Assembly: GCA_023091735.1 (NCBI GenBank) | Contig: JALKBU010000278.1 | Location: 1-52,116, forward strand | Length of the DNA stretch: 52,116 nt | Direction: 5' to 3' | Origin: Trichomonas tenax | Taxonomy: Eukaryota > Parabasalia > Trichomonadida > Trichomonadidae | Shown here: positions 1 to 9,184 of the stretch, piece by piece | How the letters are laid out: every line of letters starts with the position of its first letter | How positions within the stretch are numbered: position 1 is the first letter of the stretch | The notes under the pieces: model-generated | The model's database searches: none | Told to the model about the DNA's origin: nothing | What the model saw: the letters and a program-made list of their open reading frames with translations, nothing else | Position numbers and translations under genes: made by a program

Positions 1-183
1 GTTTGTTTAAGCAAAATCATATTGGATGAGCGGCTTGGTCTTTGTTTGCAGAGATATTATTGATACCACTGTAAACAGAACCCCAGAAAGGCACGTAAAT
101 GTTTTATCAGATCTGATCTATAGGGGGATCACTCATTAAAAATCGCAAAACTCAAAAGAGTAAACGAGAAAAAAAATTCAAGG
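1..183 (+). repeat. Dispersed repeat, copy A
   Basis: This stretch reappears almost unchanged, inverted, at 43889-44071, with about six mismatches counted by eye. Its second half (from about base 88) is also similar to 44909-45004. Homology ends sharply after the shared attcaagg at 176-183. The repeat touches the window edge, so its true left end is unknown. It lies about 110 bases upstream of the kinase start at 293 and could contribute promoter sequence. No open frame runs through it: an ATG at 97 meets a stop four codons later. The family is not recognised. Confidence 0.85.
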
Positions 184-292
184 AAAATAAATGCACGTTT
201 CGACTTTTTCATAGTATTCATAGAATGTATTCTATGAGGAATATCAAATCATATCATCGTAGATTTTTGTAAATAATTTTTTTTTGTCGAAA

Positions 293-2140
293 ATGGAGAC
301 TGGTAATAATATTATTTCTCGCTCTTACATTGATTATTCAAATAAAAGTCTGATAGGCAGCGGAACGTTTGGCGATGTCTATCTCGCTTGTCATAAGCAT
401 ACAAAAAAATTAATCGCGGTGAAAGAATTAAAATTGCAGTTTACTCGAAAAGATCCTAAGGTTTTTATGAGAGAAGTTGATATCATGTCGAATATTAAAT
501 ATCCATCGATTTTACCATTTGTTGGATATGTTTTGCCCGAATTTGAAAGAAATCAGCCAGCGCTTATTGTCACAGAATACATGCAATGCGGATCTCTTGA
601 TGGTTTAATTACTAAAAGTCGCGAGAATGCTGATCTAAACTGGGGCGATACTGAAAAAACAATTGAAATTATTGGAATAATTGCTGCAATGAGATATCTT
701 CATAAGATGGGAATCATACATCGCGATCTTAAACCTTTAAATGTACTTTTAAATCAAAATTTGGAACCTTTCGTTTGTGATTTTGGTTTATCAAAACATG
801 TTGTAGATACAGAAGAGGTTAGAAAACAGACAGTGAACGTTGGAACACCTGTTTTCATGGCTCCGGAAGAACATAATGGCAATGCCTACAATAATTCAGT
901 CGATGTTTATGCATTTGGTATGCTTTTATATAACTTATTGACGAAACAATTACCATTTTCACACGTAGAAAGAGGAGCTTCAATTCCATTCCGTGTATGT
1001 AATGGAGAACGTCCAGAAATTCCAGATTTTATATCTGAAAATTATAAAGAGCTAATTCAACAGTGTTGGGATCATAAACCAGAAAATAGGCCAACGTTTG
1101 ACAAACTTTATAGTTTATTTTTGAGTGGTCAATATAATTTGCCAAATGCCGATAACGCCAAGGTTAAAAAGTATATTGATATCCTCAACAAAGCAGAAAA
1201 GAAAACACTCGCTGATCTAGAAAGAGAAAATCAAGAATTAAAGCAACGACTCGAATTAATACGTCAGGGTGAGATTTCTGTCAAATGTAAGTTTGGCACA
1301 GGAGTTGCCCAAAAGCTTTACAGTTCGCGCTTAACGCGTTTTGAAAGAAAATTCTATTATTCGCGCTCTTCATTTGATATTCATTATTGCCTTGGACAAG
1401 AAGCACCAGGATTCTTTGGTTTTAACACAGGACAAAGGTTGTATGTACAATTCGACTTTCCATTTGAGATTTGTATCCAAGGCGTTTTCATCAAAACATA
1501 TGATGAAAGTTTTAAGGACAACTGGGCTATCTATGTCATTGACAAAGACGGCCATGAAATTCTTGCGTATCAATGTAATGAAATCGTAAACTATGACAAG
1601 AGTAAAATTGGCGTTCTCTTCCAGCCTGTCAAAGGATATGCTATCAAGATTATCAAAACAGGCGGTAAAGAAACTCTCTCATTTAAACAATTGGAGTTCT
1701 TCGATCACCAAAACAAGCCATTATTTGGCAGCCTCATCGATAAATCAAACAGGTTTGCTGTACCGTTCATTGTCACAGCCTCAGATTACATCGTCAGCTT
1801 CCTCCAGAATCAGTCGAGTGAAATAGAGGTCTTTACTGTTAATAATCCTAATAATAACTGGATCCAATTAAGCCTCGATAATTCTGTCAAGATAACAGGC
1901 TACAGGATAAAGAAAGACGAAGCGATTTCAATGAAAAGCTGGACATTTGCTGGCTCAAACGATGGCGCTAGTTGGGTAACAATTGATCATCAGACTAATT
2001 ATGAAGACAACGAAAGGGTTGTCGAGATTGAGTGCCATGCCACATCATCGTTTAAGTTATTTAGGATTATTCCCGAGGTTCCTCCAGAGGTTAAGAACAA
2101 ATTCGCCGGTTTTATCTGTCATTTTGATGTTTTTGATTAA
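293..2140 (+). CDS. TKL-type protein kinase with C-terminal discoidin-like (F5/8 type C) domains
   Basis: Probably a cytosolic serine/threonine kinase of the expanded trichomonad TKL group. The kinase domain spans roughly residues 15-285: glycine loop GSGTFG at 22-27, the catalytic lysine in IAVKEL, HRDLKPLN at 143-150, DFG at 163-165 and GTPVFMAPE in the activation segment, so it looks catalytically complete. A short coiled coil (about 300-325, ERENQELKQRLEL) links to two beta-rich blocks of about 140 residues. These resemble discoidin/F5-8C domains (NNWIQLSLDNSVKITGYRIK, SWTFAGSNDG), which in trichomonads often follow TKL kinases and may bind glycans or protein ligands; that role is inferred. 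The first ATG is at 293; the open frame also reaches a TTG at 284, which I reject as a start. The TCATA upstream could be an initiator. Confidence 0.88.
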   Translation: METGNNIISRSYIDYSNKSLIGSGTFGDVYLACHKHTKKLIAVKELKLQFTRKDPKVFMREVDIMSNIKYPSILPFVGYVLPEFERNQPALIVTEYMQCGSLDGLITKSRENADLNWGDTEKTIEIIGIIAAMRYLHKMGIIHRDLKPLNVLLNQNLEPFVCDFGLSKHVVDTEEVRKQTVNVGTPVFMAPEEHNGNAYNNSVDVYAFGMLLYNLLTKQLPFSHVERGASIPFRVCNGERPEIPDFISENYKELIQQCWDHKPENRPTFDKLYSLFLSGQYNLPNADNAKVKKYIDILNKAEKKTLADLERENQELKQRLELIRQGEISVKCKFGTGVAQKLYSSRLTRFERKFYYSRSSFDIHYCLGQEAPGFFGFNTGQRLYVQFDFPFEICIQGVFIKTYDESFKDNWAIYVIDKDGHEILAYQCNEIVNYDKSKIGVLFQPVKGYAIKIIKTGGKETLSFKQLEFFDHQNKPLFGSLIDKSNRFAVPFIVTASDYIVSFLQNQSSEIEVFTVNNPNNNWIQLSLDNSVKITGYRIKKDEAISMKSWTFAGSNDGASWVTIDHQTNYEDNERVVEIECHATSSFKLFRIIPEVPPEVKNKFAGFICHFDVFD

Positions 2141-2292
2141 TTCATATCTTTTTATTTTTGTATCAAGTTGTTAATATTCTATGATATTTTAAAGGTTTCT
2201 TTTGTATATAGCTTTGAAATACCAAAAGATAGTATAAATACCTAAAACATAAGAAAGTGGATTATGAGTTTACATGACAAAAATATATTTTA

Positions 2293-3756
2293 ATGCATCC
2301 AACTGCGATTAATAGTCAGATGCTGGAAAATATTTTGCAAGTCATTGTTTATATGCCGCCTCTTTGTAAGGACTTCATAACAAGACTTTGCTCGTCAACT
2401 ATGCGCTATCTTTTAAAATATTATGAAAAAACGACTCCAGAGAAATCAGATTATTTCACATCTTTCGTCGCAGCTTATATTTTAGCATCCAAAATTAATG
2501 AATGCGTTGTCCCAATACATCAAATTTGCAAAGCTTTTCAAGAGTTTTTCAAAAAATCCGAATGTCAAAGATTTAGGGAAGCTGCTATAGCATTGGGGTG
2601 TGGAAATCCTGCAGATGAAAATTTTTCTGAAAATTTAATTCAAAACGCAGTCTCGCGAGAAAAAGATATCATTATTGCTTTAGATTTCAATTTTACTTTA
2701 CCAAATGTACAAGAAACAGTAATACATAACATAACAAGGATTTTATCGTGGCATTATGACATTTCTACTTCGATCGAAGTTGATTCTTTTATTCGAGATT
2801 GCTCAACAATTTCCGAAAAAATACAGAATGAAATTCTTATGCTAGCTGATAACTATTGTTTTCCTCTTGAAATGATCGCTTTGGTCGTTACTCAAATAAC
2901 ACTTGAGTTATATTATGATAAGTTTATGGTCAAGAATCATTTTTGGAACAAAATACTCGCTCCTGACGTTCCACAAGAAGAATTGGATCAAGCAATGGCA
3001 CAAATTAAACCATACGTTATTGAGAGTCTCAAATTGCAAGGAAAGTCACTTATTCCATCAGTCAACATTGATTTTTCACCATTGGATGATTTTATTATTT
3101 ATCCTGTATCTCCATCAGGTTCAGGTGATAAAGAGCCTTCATGTCCACCTCCACCAATACCGTTGTTGATGCATGTAATACCACCAACACAATCTGTTTT
3201 TAATAGATATTATGCAGATCACGCACCACAGATACCACCTCCACCACCAGATCCTTCAATGATTATATTACCTCCATTTTCTACTTATGCTCTTGGATCT
3301 GCCCGTGTCGAAGATAATAGAAGATCACGACATCATGGAGATGATGACAGAATGAGGCACTCAAAAAATTCTGATAGATACAGGGATGAATATTATGACA
3401 GACGAGGACGTCAGGACAGGTATGATGACAAATACGATAGAAGACGGCGTCCTCCAGATGATTATTACGACACCAGGAGGGAGCCACCACGTTATCCTGA
3501 TAGTAGGCATGATAGATATGATGACTGGTATGACAGAAGACGCCCTCCTCCAGATAGGTATCGGTATCCATCACCAATTAATGATGGTGGAAGACCACCA
3601 GCATATCGTGATGGAGATCGATCCCCACAGTATAGAGATCGATCACCACGCAGAGATCGGTCTCCGCCACACAGTAGGTCACCAGCATATATGGATAGAG
3701 CACCAGCATACCGTGTCAGACCGCCTCCATCCCAATCTCCAAGGCCTAGAAAGTAA
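2293..3756 (+). CDS. Cyclin-fold protein with arginine/aspartate/serine-rich tail (cyclin L/K/T-like)
   Basis: The N-terminal 230 residues look like an alpha-helical cyclin fold. The first repeat contains SFVAAYILASKINE, matching the tYL-A-l-AsKi-E signature of transcriptional cyclins; later come REKDIIIALDFNF (compare E..iL..L.F.i) and a second repeat around 150-235. Residues about 265-335 are proline-rich. From about 340 to the end (487) the protein is dominated by R, D, Y and P with RSPxY-type repeats, like the RS/RD tails of cyclin L or K that recruit splicing or polymerase-II kinases. A role as partner of a CDK acting on transcription or RNA processing is inferred; the exact subtype cannot be settled by eye. 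The box tttacatgaca lies at 2269-2279, just upstream of the ATG. Confidence 0.72.
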   Translation: MHPTAINSQMLENILQVIVYMPPLCKDFITRLCSSTMRYLLKYYEKTTPEKSDYFTSFVAAYILASKINECVVPIHQICKAFQEFFKKSECQRFREAAIALGCGNPADENFSENLIQNAVSREKDIIIALDFNFTLPNVQETVIHNITRILSWHYDISTSIEVDSFIRDCSTISEKIQNEILMLADNYCFPLEMIALVVTQITLELYYDKFMVKNHFWNKILAPDVPQEELDQAMAQIKPYVIESLKLQGKSLIPSVNIDFSPLDDFIIYPVSPSGSGDKEPSCPPPPIPLLMHVIPPTQSVFNRYYADHAPQIPPPPPDPSMIILPPFSTYALGSARVEDNRRSRHHGDDDRMRHSKNSDRYRDEYYDRRGRQDRYDDKYDRRRRPPDDYYDTRREPPRYPDSRHDRYDDWYDRRRPPPDRYRYPSPINDGGRPPAYRDGDRSPQYRDRSPRRDRSPPHSRSPAYMDRAPAYRVRPPPSQSPRPRK

Positions 3757-4104
3757 TACTCAATTATCATATTTTTATAGAAGAAATAAATTGTTTTTAA
3801 CTCATCTTTCACAACCCAGCTTAATGCATTTTAGTATGGGGATGGCCACTACAATCGTTTCAATTCCACAAAGATCTAATAAAATATATTGTAGAACGAC
3901 TAAGATTTGATGCTTAGTACTTGTAACATAATTTCGAATAATTATTGGTATTATATTGGTCTTATACACAGCCCAAAATAGAAATAAGTATTGAAATCAA
4001 ATACAACATTTTATATTTGCCATATAAATTAAAATTTGACATGTAAACATCTCAATAAAATTTGCACAAAAGATTGTGAGAGAGTATTCGATTTAAAAAA
4101 AATT
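3757..4104 (+). promoter_or_regulatory. Intergenic spacer with TTTGACATGTAAA box at 4035-4047
   Basis: The 348-base spacer between the cyclin gene and the DYRK-like kinase shows no supported gene. Near its end is an exact TTTGACATGTAAA, about 60 bases before the kinase ATG at 4105. The same near-palindromic box precedes many other genes here (8525, 14287, 21502, 29441, 49657 and others), so I read it as a core-promoter element. Identity with a published trichomonad motif is not claimed. Confidence 0.55.
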
Positions 4105-5328
4105 ATGACGGATCTTATCCTTGATCGTGCCACACTTTTTATCAGAGAGACGTATCATGAGATATATCCAGAAGAAATACCAGAAGTAGAATATTTCACT
4201 GGTCGTCCTCTCAACCTCACAGAAGAGACAGAATTGATCGATGAGCACACTTCTTCAGATGGGCATCGAATTGTCTGTGCCAATGAAATATTTGAAGATA
4301 GCCATGGAATGAGATTCCGCGTGATCGATATTCTTGGTAACGGAACTTATTCTTACGTATATAAATGCCAAGTTGTCTCTGAGCCAACAAAATTTGTTGC
4401 ACTCAAGATTCTCAAAAACCAACCACAGTACAGAGCTACAGGAATTGCTGAAATAATGATTCACCAACAAATGCAAAATGCACCAGATATGGATGGAAAG
4501 CAACACATTGGTAATCCAATATCTACATTCGAGATTAATGGGCACATATGCATGGTAATGGCATTACTTCAGCGATCGCTTTTCGAAGGTATCGGCCAAG
4601 ACGATCCACCTCTTGTACTTCTTTCCACAATTAGACTCATTTGCGAACAGCTTCTCAAAGCTCTTAATTATGTTCACTCAAATGGAATCATACACTGTGA
4701 TGTTAAGCCAGATAATATTTTATATTCAAACGAATCTAATGATAACATATTATTGATCGATTTTGGATCAGCCACAAATCAGCTACCACAGATTGGACAA
4801 TATATTCAGTCAAGATTCTACAGATCCCCAGAAATTATGTTAGGATTACCATATGACTCAAAAATTGATATTTGGAGCGTTGGATGCATCGCTGCTGAAT
4901 TATACCTCGATTTTGCAATATTTGCATGCGATAATGAGTCTGATTCAATCCATTCGATGGTTGGACTTCTTGGAAACATTGATACATCACTTCTACAGAG
5001 ATCGCGAGGTTGGTGGAAGTTCTTTGATATGACTAAGGATGGATATACACTTAAATTTGATCCTATTGATGTTTTGATGAACAAACATTTATACCACGAA
5101 TCAGTGTTTCAAACAATTGGTGTTAGGCCGCTACACCAGATGTTATTGGACCACTTCCCATTGACTACTGAACAAGAATTTGAAACTCTTAATTGCTTCA
5201 ATCACTTTGTTCATACATTACTTAATTTTGACTCTGATCAGAGACCTACTGCTGCTGAAGCATTGCAGCATCCTTTCATATTAAATGAAAAATTACCAGA
5301 TGAAGCAGTTATTCCATTCGACCAGTAA
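4105..5328 (+). CDS. DYRK/Yak1-like dual-specificity protein kinase (CMGC group)
   Basis: The kinase domain follows an N-terminal segment of about 70 residues. GNGTYSYVYKCQ is the glycine loop, VALKILK carries the ATP lysine, HCDVKPDNIL is the catalytic loop (HCD, as in DYRK/Yak1, rather than HRD) and DFGSA the metal-binding motif. The segment QYIQSRFYRSPEIMLG, followed by DIWSVGCIAAELY, is diagnostic of the DYRK/Yak1/HIPK family. DYRKs autophosphorylate the second tyrosine of a YxY motif; here the first tyrosine position is glycine (IGQY) while the second is kept. The open frame extends upstream to a TTG inside the promoter-like box at 4035-4047; the first ATG is at 4105 and is chosen. Substrates are unknown. 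Confidence 0.87.
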   Translation: MTDLILDRATLFIRETYHEIYPEEIPEVEYFTGRPLNLTEETELIDEHTSSDGHRIVCANEIFEDSHGMRFRVIDILGNGTYSYVYKCQVVSEPTKFVALKILKNQPQYRATGIAEIMIHQQMQNAPDMDGKQHIGNPISTFEINGHICMVMALLQRSLFEGIGQDDPPLVLLSTIRLICEQLLKALNYVHSNGIIHCDVKPDNILYSNESNDNILLIDFGSATNQLPQIGQYIQSRFYRSPEIMLGLPYDSKIDIWSVGCIAAELYLDFAIFACDNESDSIHSMVGLLGNIDTSLLQRSRGWWKFFDMTKDGYTLKFDPIDVLMNKHLYHESVFQTIGVRPLHQMLLDHFPLTTEQEFETLNCFNHFVHTLLNFDSDQRPTAAEALQHPFILNEKLPDEAVIPFDQ

Positions 5329-5518
5329 GTCGAATTGTTGCTGCTTTTAACCCCTATACTTTTTATGTTGTAAACGATATTTGTTTTTTATACATTTTTA
5401 TATCCTAACATTTTATAGTCATCAATGCTTTAGATGCAGTTTCGTCTTAAAAGGGAATGAATTAAGAATAAACCATATGTTTTAAATCAAATAATAAAAA
5501 ATGTTATATTTTATCTAA

Positions 5519-6088
5519 CTAACAACATGAATTTTTCTTCGCCTTTCGGAGTGCAGGACCCTTGGATGCCTCGGTTTTGCCAAGCTTAACGAGAGATTTA
5601 ACAAGTGAAATGAACATTTCATTTACACCTGTTCCATCCTTTGCTGATGTAAGGAAGAATTCGAATCCGTTAGTAGTAGCCCATTCCTTAATTCTTTCTG
5701 GTGGAACGACCTTGTTTGGTAAGTCTTCCTTATTTCCTGCGATAGCAATGTAACATAGTGTTTTAACTGTCTGACGGAAGTTTTCGAGCCATGATTCGAG
5801 CGATTCTGCTGATTCATTCGATGTCTGATCGTAAACAATAATGGCTGCGTGAGCATCACGATAGTATATGGAACCAAGTGATTTATAGCGTTCCATACCA
5901 GCTGTATCCCAGATTTGCAACTCAATATCCTTTCCATCGTATGTCGTTCTGTATGGAATATATCCTGCACCGACAGTAGGCTGATATTCTTCATCAAAAC
6001 GCTTGAACTGAAGGCGGTTGGCAATAGCTGTCTTTCCAACAGCAACAGAACCAATCATAACAACTTTAAATTCCAGTGTTGTGCTCAT
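5519..6088 (-). CDS. Rab-family small GTPase
   Basis: A 189-residue Ras-superfamily GTPase, typical Rab length, ending in SCC for double geranylgeranylation and membrane attachment. Visible motifs are the P-loop GSVAVGKT (13-20), the effector-region threonine around 38 (YQPTVGAGY), WDTAGMERY (60-68), NKED for guanine recognition and TSAKDG. The position equivalent to Ras Gln61 is methionine (M65), which would be expected to weaken intrinsic GTP hydrolysis. The upstream extension to 6112 begins with TTG, so the ATG at 6088 (MSTTLEFK) is the start. It lies 95 bases downstream of the AP-3 beta-like gene on the same strand; both act in vesicle traffic, but co-regulation is not shown. Rab subfamily not assigned. 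Confidence 0.93.
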   Translation of the reverse strand: MSTTLEFKVVMIGSVAVGKTAIANRLQFKRFDEEYQPTVGAGYIPYRTTYDGKDIELQIWDTAGMERYKSLGSIYYRDAHAAIIVYDQTSNESAESLESWLENFRQTVKTLCYIAIAGNKEDLPNKVVPPERIKEWATTNGFEFFLTSAKDGTGVNEMFISLVKSLVKLGKTEASKGPALRKAKKNSCC

Positions 6089-6183
6089 TTTGGATGAATT
6101 GGCACATTTCAAAGGTTAATCAGATTGGAATCAGAAAACAGAGAAAAATGAAAAATAAAAACTAATTTAACACACCTATAATA

Positions 6184-8271
6184 TTAATTGAAGAAATCCT
6201 CGGTGATTTCATTCGAATCATCGATCATCGTTCTAAATTGATCATCTGATTTCTTTTCGGGGTTGTTCGATGCATCTAGGCCAAGAAACTGCTCAATGCT
6301 TTCGTCATCATTGGCCACTTCATTCGAAACAGTATTTAATATATTATCTTTCTCAAAGCCTCCATCACGCACTGATGAAGGAGGAACATTATCAGCCCAT
6401 GGAACAACCAACGGGGCCTCTTTCATCTCAAAGTACTGACCAAAAGTGCCAGCTTCAATTTTTGATGCACCCATTGCTGAATTATCCCATTTTGTGTCTG
6501 GTCTTTCGACAAATAAGAAACGACTTGCATTCTTTCTCATTCCTAGTATAAGCTCGTTCTCTGTTGGAGCTGAGAGAAGCGCATGCGTTAATCTGACACG
6601 ATCCCTAACATCAACATCTCCATCATACATTGCTTGGCTAAGAACAAATCTGACAAGGTCACCGGATTCCTTTGGTCTTAGGCAGAACACTCTTCCAGCA
6701 AGGAATATTGTTTGAAGCTTGACAGCTTTCTTTTGTTGAAGGAATGTTATAGCAAGTTGTCTCAAGACTTCATGTGCATGAAGTGGAATCAATGCGGCTT
6801 TATTTCCAATCAATGAAATCAAGGCAGCTTTTGTTTCTTCATCTGCTATTTTGCCGAAAAATATGAGTAATCGCTTAATTAGACTGACGACTTCTTCCTC
6901 ACCCAATGCCTCTTCTGATACATCACCAAATAATGGGTCAATTTCTTTGGGCTTTTCATCCTTATGAGGAAGAGGATTTAATAATACGCAAAGGCAGTGT
7001 ATAGCTGCCCATTGGATGGTGTTCTCAGAATTGAGTAATTTAATAAGAGGAATTAATGTATTGTATGTGATTGGTTGAGCAAGCGATACAGAGCGACCAA
7101 TAGACATAACTGCAGCTCTTGCAACATTTTTATCAGGTGATATTGTTTGGTATACTAGTTCTTCTATGATTTGTGAAAAGTTCATTGGACGTGATAGTTG
7201 TGAAATCACTCGCATCTTTAAAAGCTTCACATTTGATGAGTCACTCTCATTGATGAAAAAGTGTTTAATGTGAGGAACAAACAATTCAGGTTCTTCTGCA
7301 GCGATTGAAGAAATCACAGAAAGGGCAATGCTCTGAACCGCAATGTCACCATATAAAAGACGTATAATAGGTTTTATGAACATAGAGCGTTTCAAAGATG
7401 GAGCGCAGTAATAGAAAATTAAAGCAGCATGCAAACTCACTGAAGGTGTTATTGAATATAAGAGTGGTTGTATATTTGCGAACAGTAAGTCGAAGTCAGG
7501 ATCTATCATGTCTGAAACTCCATCCCAGTCATCTGATTTTTCATGATTTTCAGGTTTGGAGAAATTGCGACGAACATAATGTAAAAGTATTCGCAAGAGT
7601 ATTGTTTGGCCCCATGGGTCGAGCTTTTCAATCATAGAAACCATTTTGCGATAAAATGGATGGAAAAATGTATCATTTTTGGGTTCAATAACAGAAAGTG
7701 CGAATAACGCAGCACTTATTACAATAGGCGATTGGTCATTAAGTAGTTTTTCGATGATTTGCAAGAATTGATCCTTATTTTCTCCATTATAATTATACTT
7801 TTTCGTAAGAGCGATCGCAACTTCTCTACGAACATATGGGGACGGATCTGTGTGGCATGTTACTAGATGCTCCATTGTGATCTCTTGTAAGTCCGGAATA
7901 TTAAGAGAAGTGAACGCTTTGAGCGATAAAACTCGAGTAGATGGTTCTTCGAAGATTGATTTGAGGAAATTTCCAACAGAAAGTAACATTACTTCAGAAT
8001 CGATATCTTGTAACATAACAGCAACGATGGCTGCGAGATGGCGAATTTCGGGTTCTTTGTGGGATAATGCAATTATGACAAATGGTGCAGATTCAGGGAC
8101 GCTATCTCCTTTTGTCATATATGCGAGAAGAGTTTTTAATCCAGTGATCAATTTTTCTTTATCATCAGATTTTAAGTTCTCTAAGATCGATTCTCGTTGT
8201 GAAACAATCTTTTCGAAAGTTGGGACTTCCTTTGGGATGTTTGAAACATTACCGTAGCTTTCAGTTGTCAT
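6184..8271 (-). CDS. Beta subunit of an AP clathrin-adaptor complex, AP-3 beta-like
   Basis: A 695-residue alpha-solenoid of HEAT/ARM repeats matching the adaptin N-terminal trunk. DPSPYVRREVAIALTKKY is close to the DLSPYVRK..A.AI.KLY signature of AP-3 beta, and the late segment PLVVPWADNVPPSSVR resembles the AP-3 beta hinge motif with VAPDPSVR. Beta-adaptins form the large scaffold that selects cargo and, in some complexes, binds clathrin; AP-3 sorts cargo to lysosome-like compartments. The protein ends soon after the trunk in an acidic tail (DDESIEQFLGLD, EITEDFFN) and lacks the long hinge and ear of animal AP-3 beta; LGLD-type acidic peptides can bind clathrin or ears, which is inference. 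The ATG at 8271 follows a T/C-rich stretch. Confidence 0.8.
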   Translation of the reverse strand: MTTESYGNVSNIPKEVPTFEKIVSQRESILENLKSDDKEKLITGLKTLLAYMTKGDSVPESAPFVIIALSHKEPEIRHLAAIVAVMLQDIDSEVMLLSVGNFLKSIFEEPSTRVLSLKAFTSLNIPDLQEITMEHLVTCHTDPSPYVRREVAIALTKKYNYNGENKDQFLQIIEKLLNDQSPIVISAALFALSVIEPKNDTFFHPFYRKMVSMIEKLDPWGQTILLRILLHYVRRNFSKPENHEKSDDWDGVSDMIDPDFDLLFANIQPLLYSITPSVSLHAALIFYYCAPSLKRSMFIKPIIRLLYGDIAVQSIALSVISSIAAEEPELFVPHIKHFFINESDSSNVKLLKMRVISQLSRPMNFSQIIEELVYQTISPDKNVARAAVMSIGRSVSLAQPITYNTLIPLIKLLNSENTIQWAAIHCLCVLLNPLPHKDEKPKEIDPLFGDVSEEALGEEEVVSLIKRLLIFFGKIADEETKAALISLIGNKAALIPLHAHEVLRQLAITFLQQKKAVKLQTIFLAGRVFCLRPKESGDLVRFVLSQAMYDGDVDVRDRVRLTHALLSAPTENELILGMRKNASRFLFVERPDTKWDNSAMGASKIEAGTFGQYFEMKEAPLVVPWADNVPPSSVRDGGFEKDNILNTVSNEVANDDESIEQFLGLDASNNPEKKSDDQFRTMIDDSNEITEDFFN

Positions 8272-8469
8272 CGAAAAGGAAATCTTATGTCAAAAATCTT
8301 TTGTCAGATTGACGTCAAAAAAACTCCCCAAACTTAGTTTAGAGCTAAAAAGCTCAAATTGAAGTTCAATTCTCATAGCATTATTAACAGTAATAATAGT
8401 CTGTCATATTTATTGATACAAATTAATACCAAACAAATCAGATTTCATCAAAATTCTCATTTTTATAAA

Positions 8470-8501
8470 ATTTACATGTCACAAATAATACTTACATGCC
8501 A
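8470..8501 (+). promoter_or_regulatory. TTTACATGTC and TTACATGCC boxes upstream of 8525
   Basis: Two boxes, tttacatgtc at 8471-8480 and cttacatgcc at 8491-8500, lie 24-55 bases before the ATG at 8525 in the divergent spacer shared with the adaptin gene. They match the near-palindromic element seen before many genes here. Confidence 0.5.
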
Positions 8502-8524
8502 TAAATTTGTTTAACAAACAAAGA

Positions 8525-8986
8525 ATGATATTTGACGTGCCACCGAGACAATCAAATGATCCGCCAAGAAAGTTGCCTCCACGAAGTATGTCAACACCAT
8601 ATAGCTACGGGTCACACACAAAGACATCTCATCAACAAACAAATTTATTCAATTTTACAGAAAATAACGATTCTGTTTTAGATAATTTTAGTCCAGAAGA
8701 GCAGGTTCTTTTAAGAGAAATAGAAGCAACAGAAACCAGTGAATTAAATGAAAATTTGGCCAAAATATTGGAACAACAATTGGACCTTAACCGTGAAGTC
8801 GAACAATCAATTAATAAATTTACAGAGTCAGTTCAGCAGGCTCAGGACTTGATTCCTTATTTGACCGAATCCACAAAATCATATCAATATGCTCAAGAAA
8901 TTGCAGCCAACATAGATTCTATACATAAATTCCAAGAATTAAATTCCAACGACTTCACACCACAAAATTCATCCCTTTTCGAATAA
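8525..8986 (+). CDS. Small coiled-coil protein of unknown function
   Basis: A 153-residue protein I do not recognise. The first 60 residues are polar and proline-rich (PPRKLPPRS, STPYSYGSH) and probably disordered. Residues about 65-145 form one amphipathic helical region with heptad character (LNENLAKILEQQLDLNREVEQ), rich in E, Q, L and N. No signal peptide, membrane segment or catalytic motif is visible. The size and layout fit small adaptor subunits such as those of BLOC/BORC-type trafficking complexes, and its neighbour is an AP-3-like adaptin, but this is only suggestive. The frame is open back to a TTG at 8507; the first ATG is at 8525. Confidence 0.7.
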   Translation: MIFDVPPRQSNDPPRKLPPRSMSTPYSYGSHTKTSHQQTNLFNFTENNDSVLDNFSPEEQVLLREIEATETSELNENLAKILEQQLDLNREVEQSINKFTESVQQAQDLIPYLTESTKSYQYAQEIAANIDSIHKFQELNSNDFTPQNSSLFE

Positions 8987-9184
8987 TCAATGAATTTTTT
9001 GCATAGATGTAAAACTGTTGTTATATATTATCTACATACCACAAGCTTTTTATTCTTTAACTTATTTGACTTTTTGGTATAAATATAATATAATTTTGAA
9101 ATTCAAGCTATTTTTCTTAATATATCATAGTTTTATGAGCATTTACAAATCCTTAATTAATGTATTTAATATGAAAATTCATTA

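Noticed and set aside
3281..3910. Overlapping frames in the repetitive tail of the cyclin gene
   Set aside because: They are produced by R/D/P-codon repeats read in other frames.
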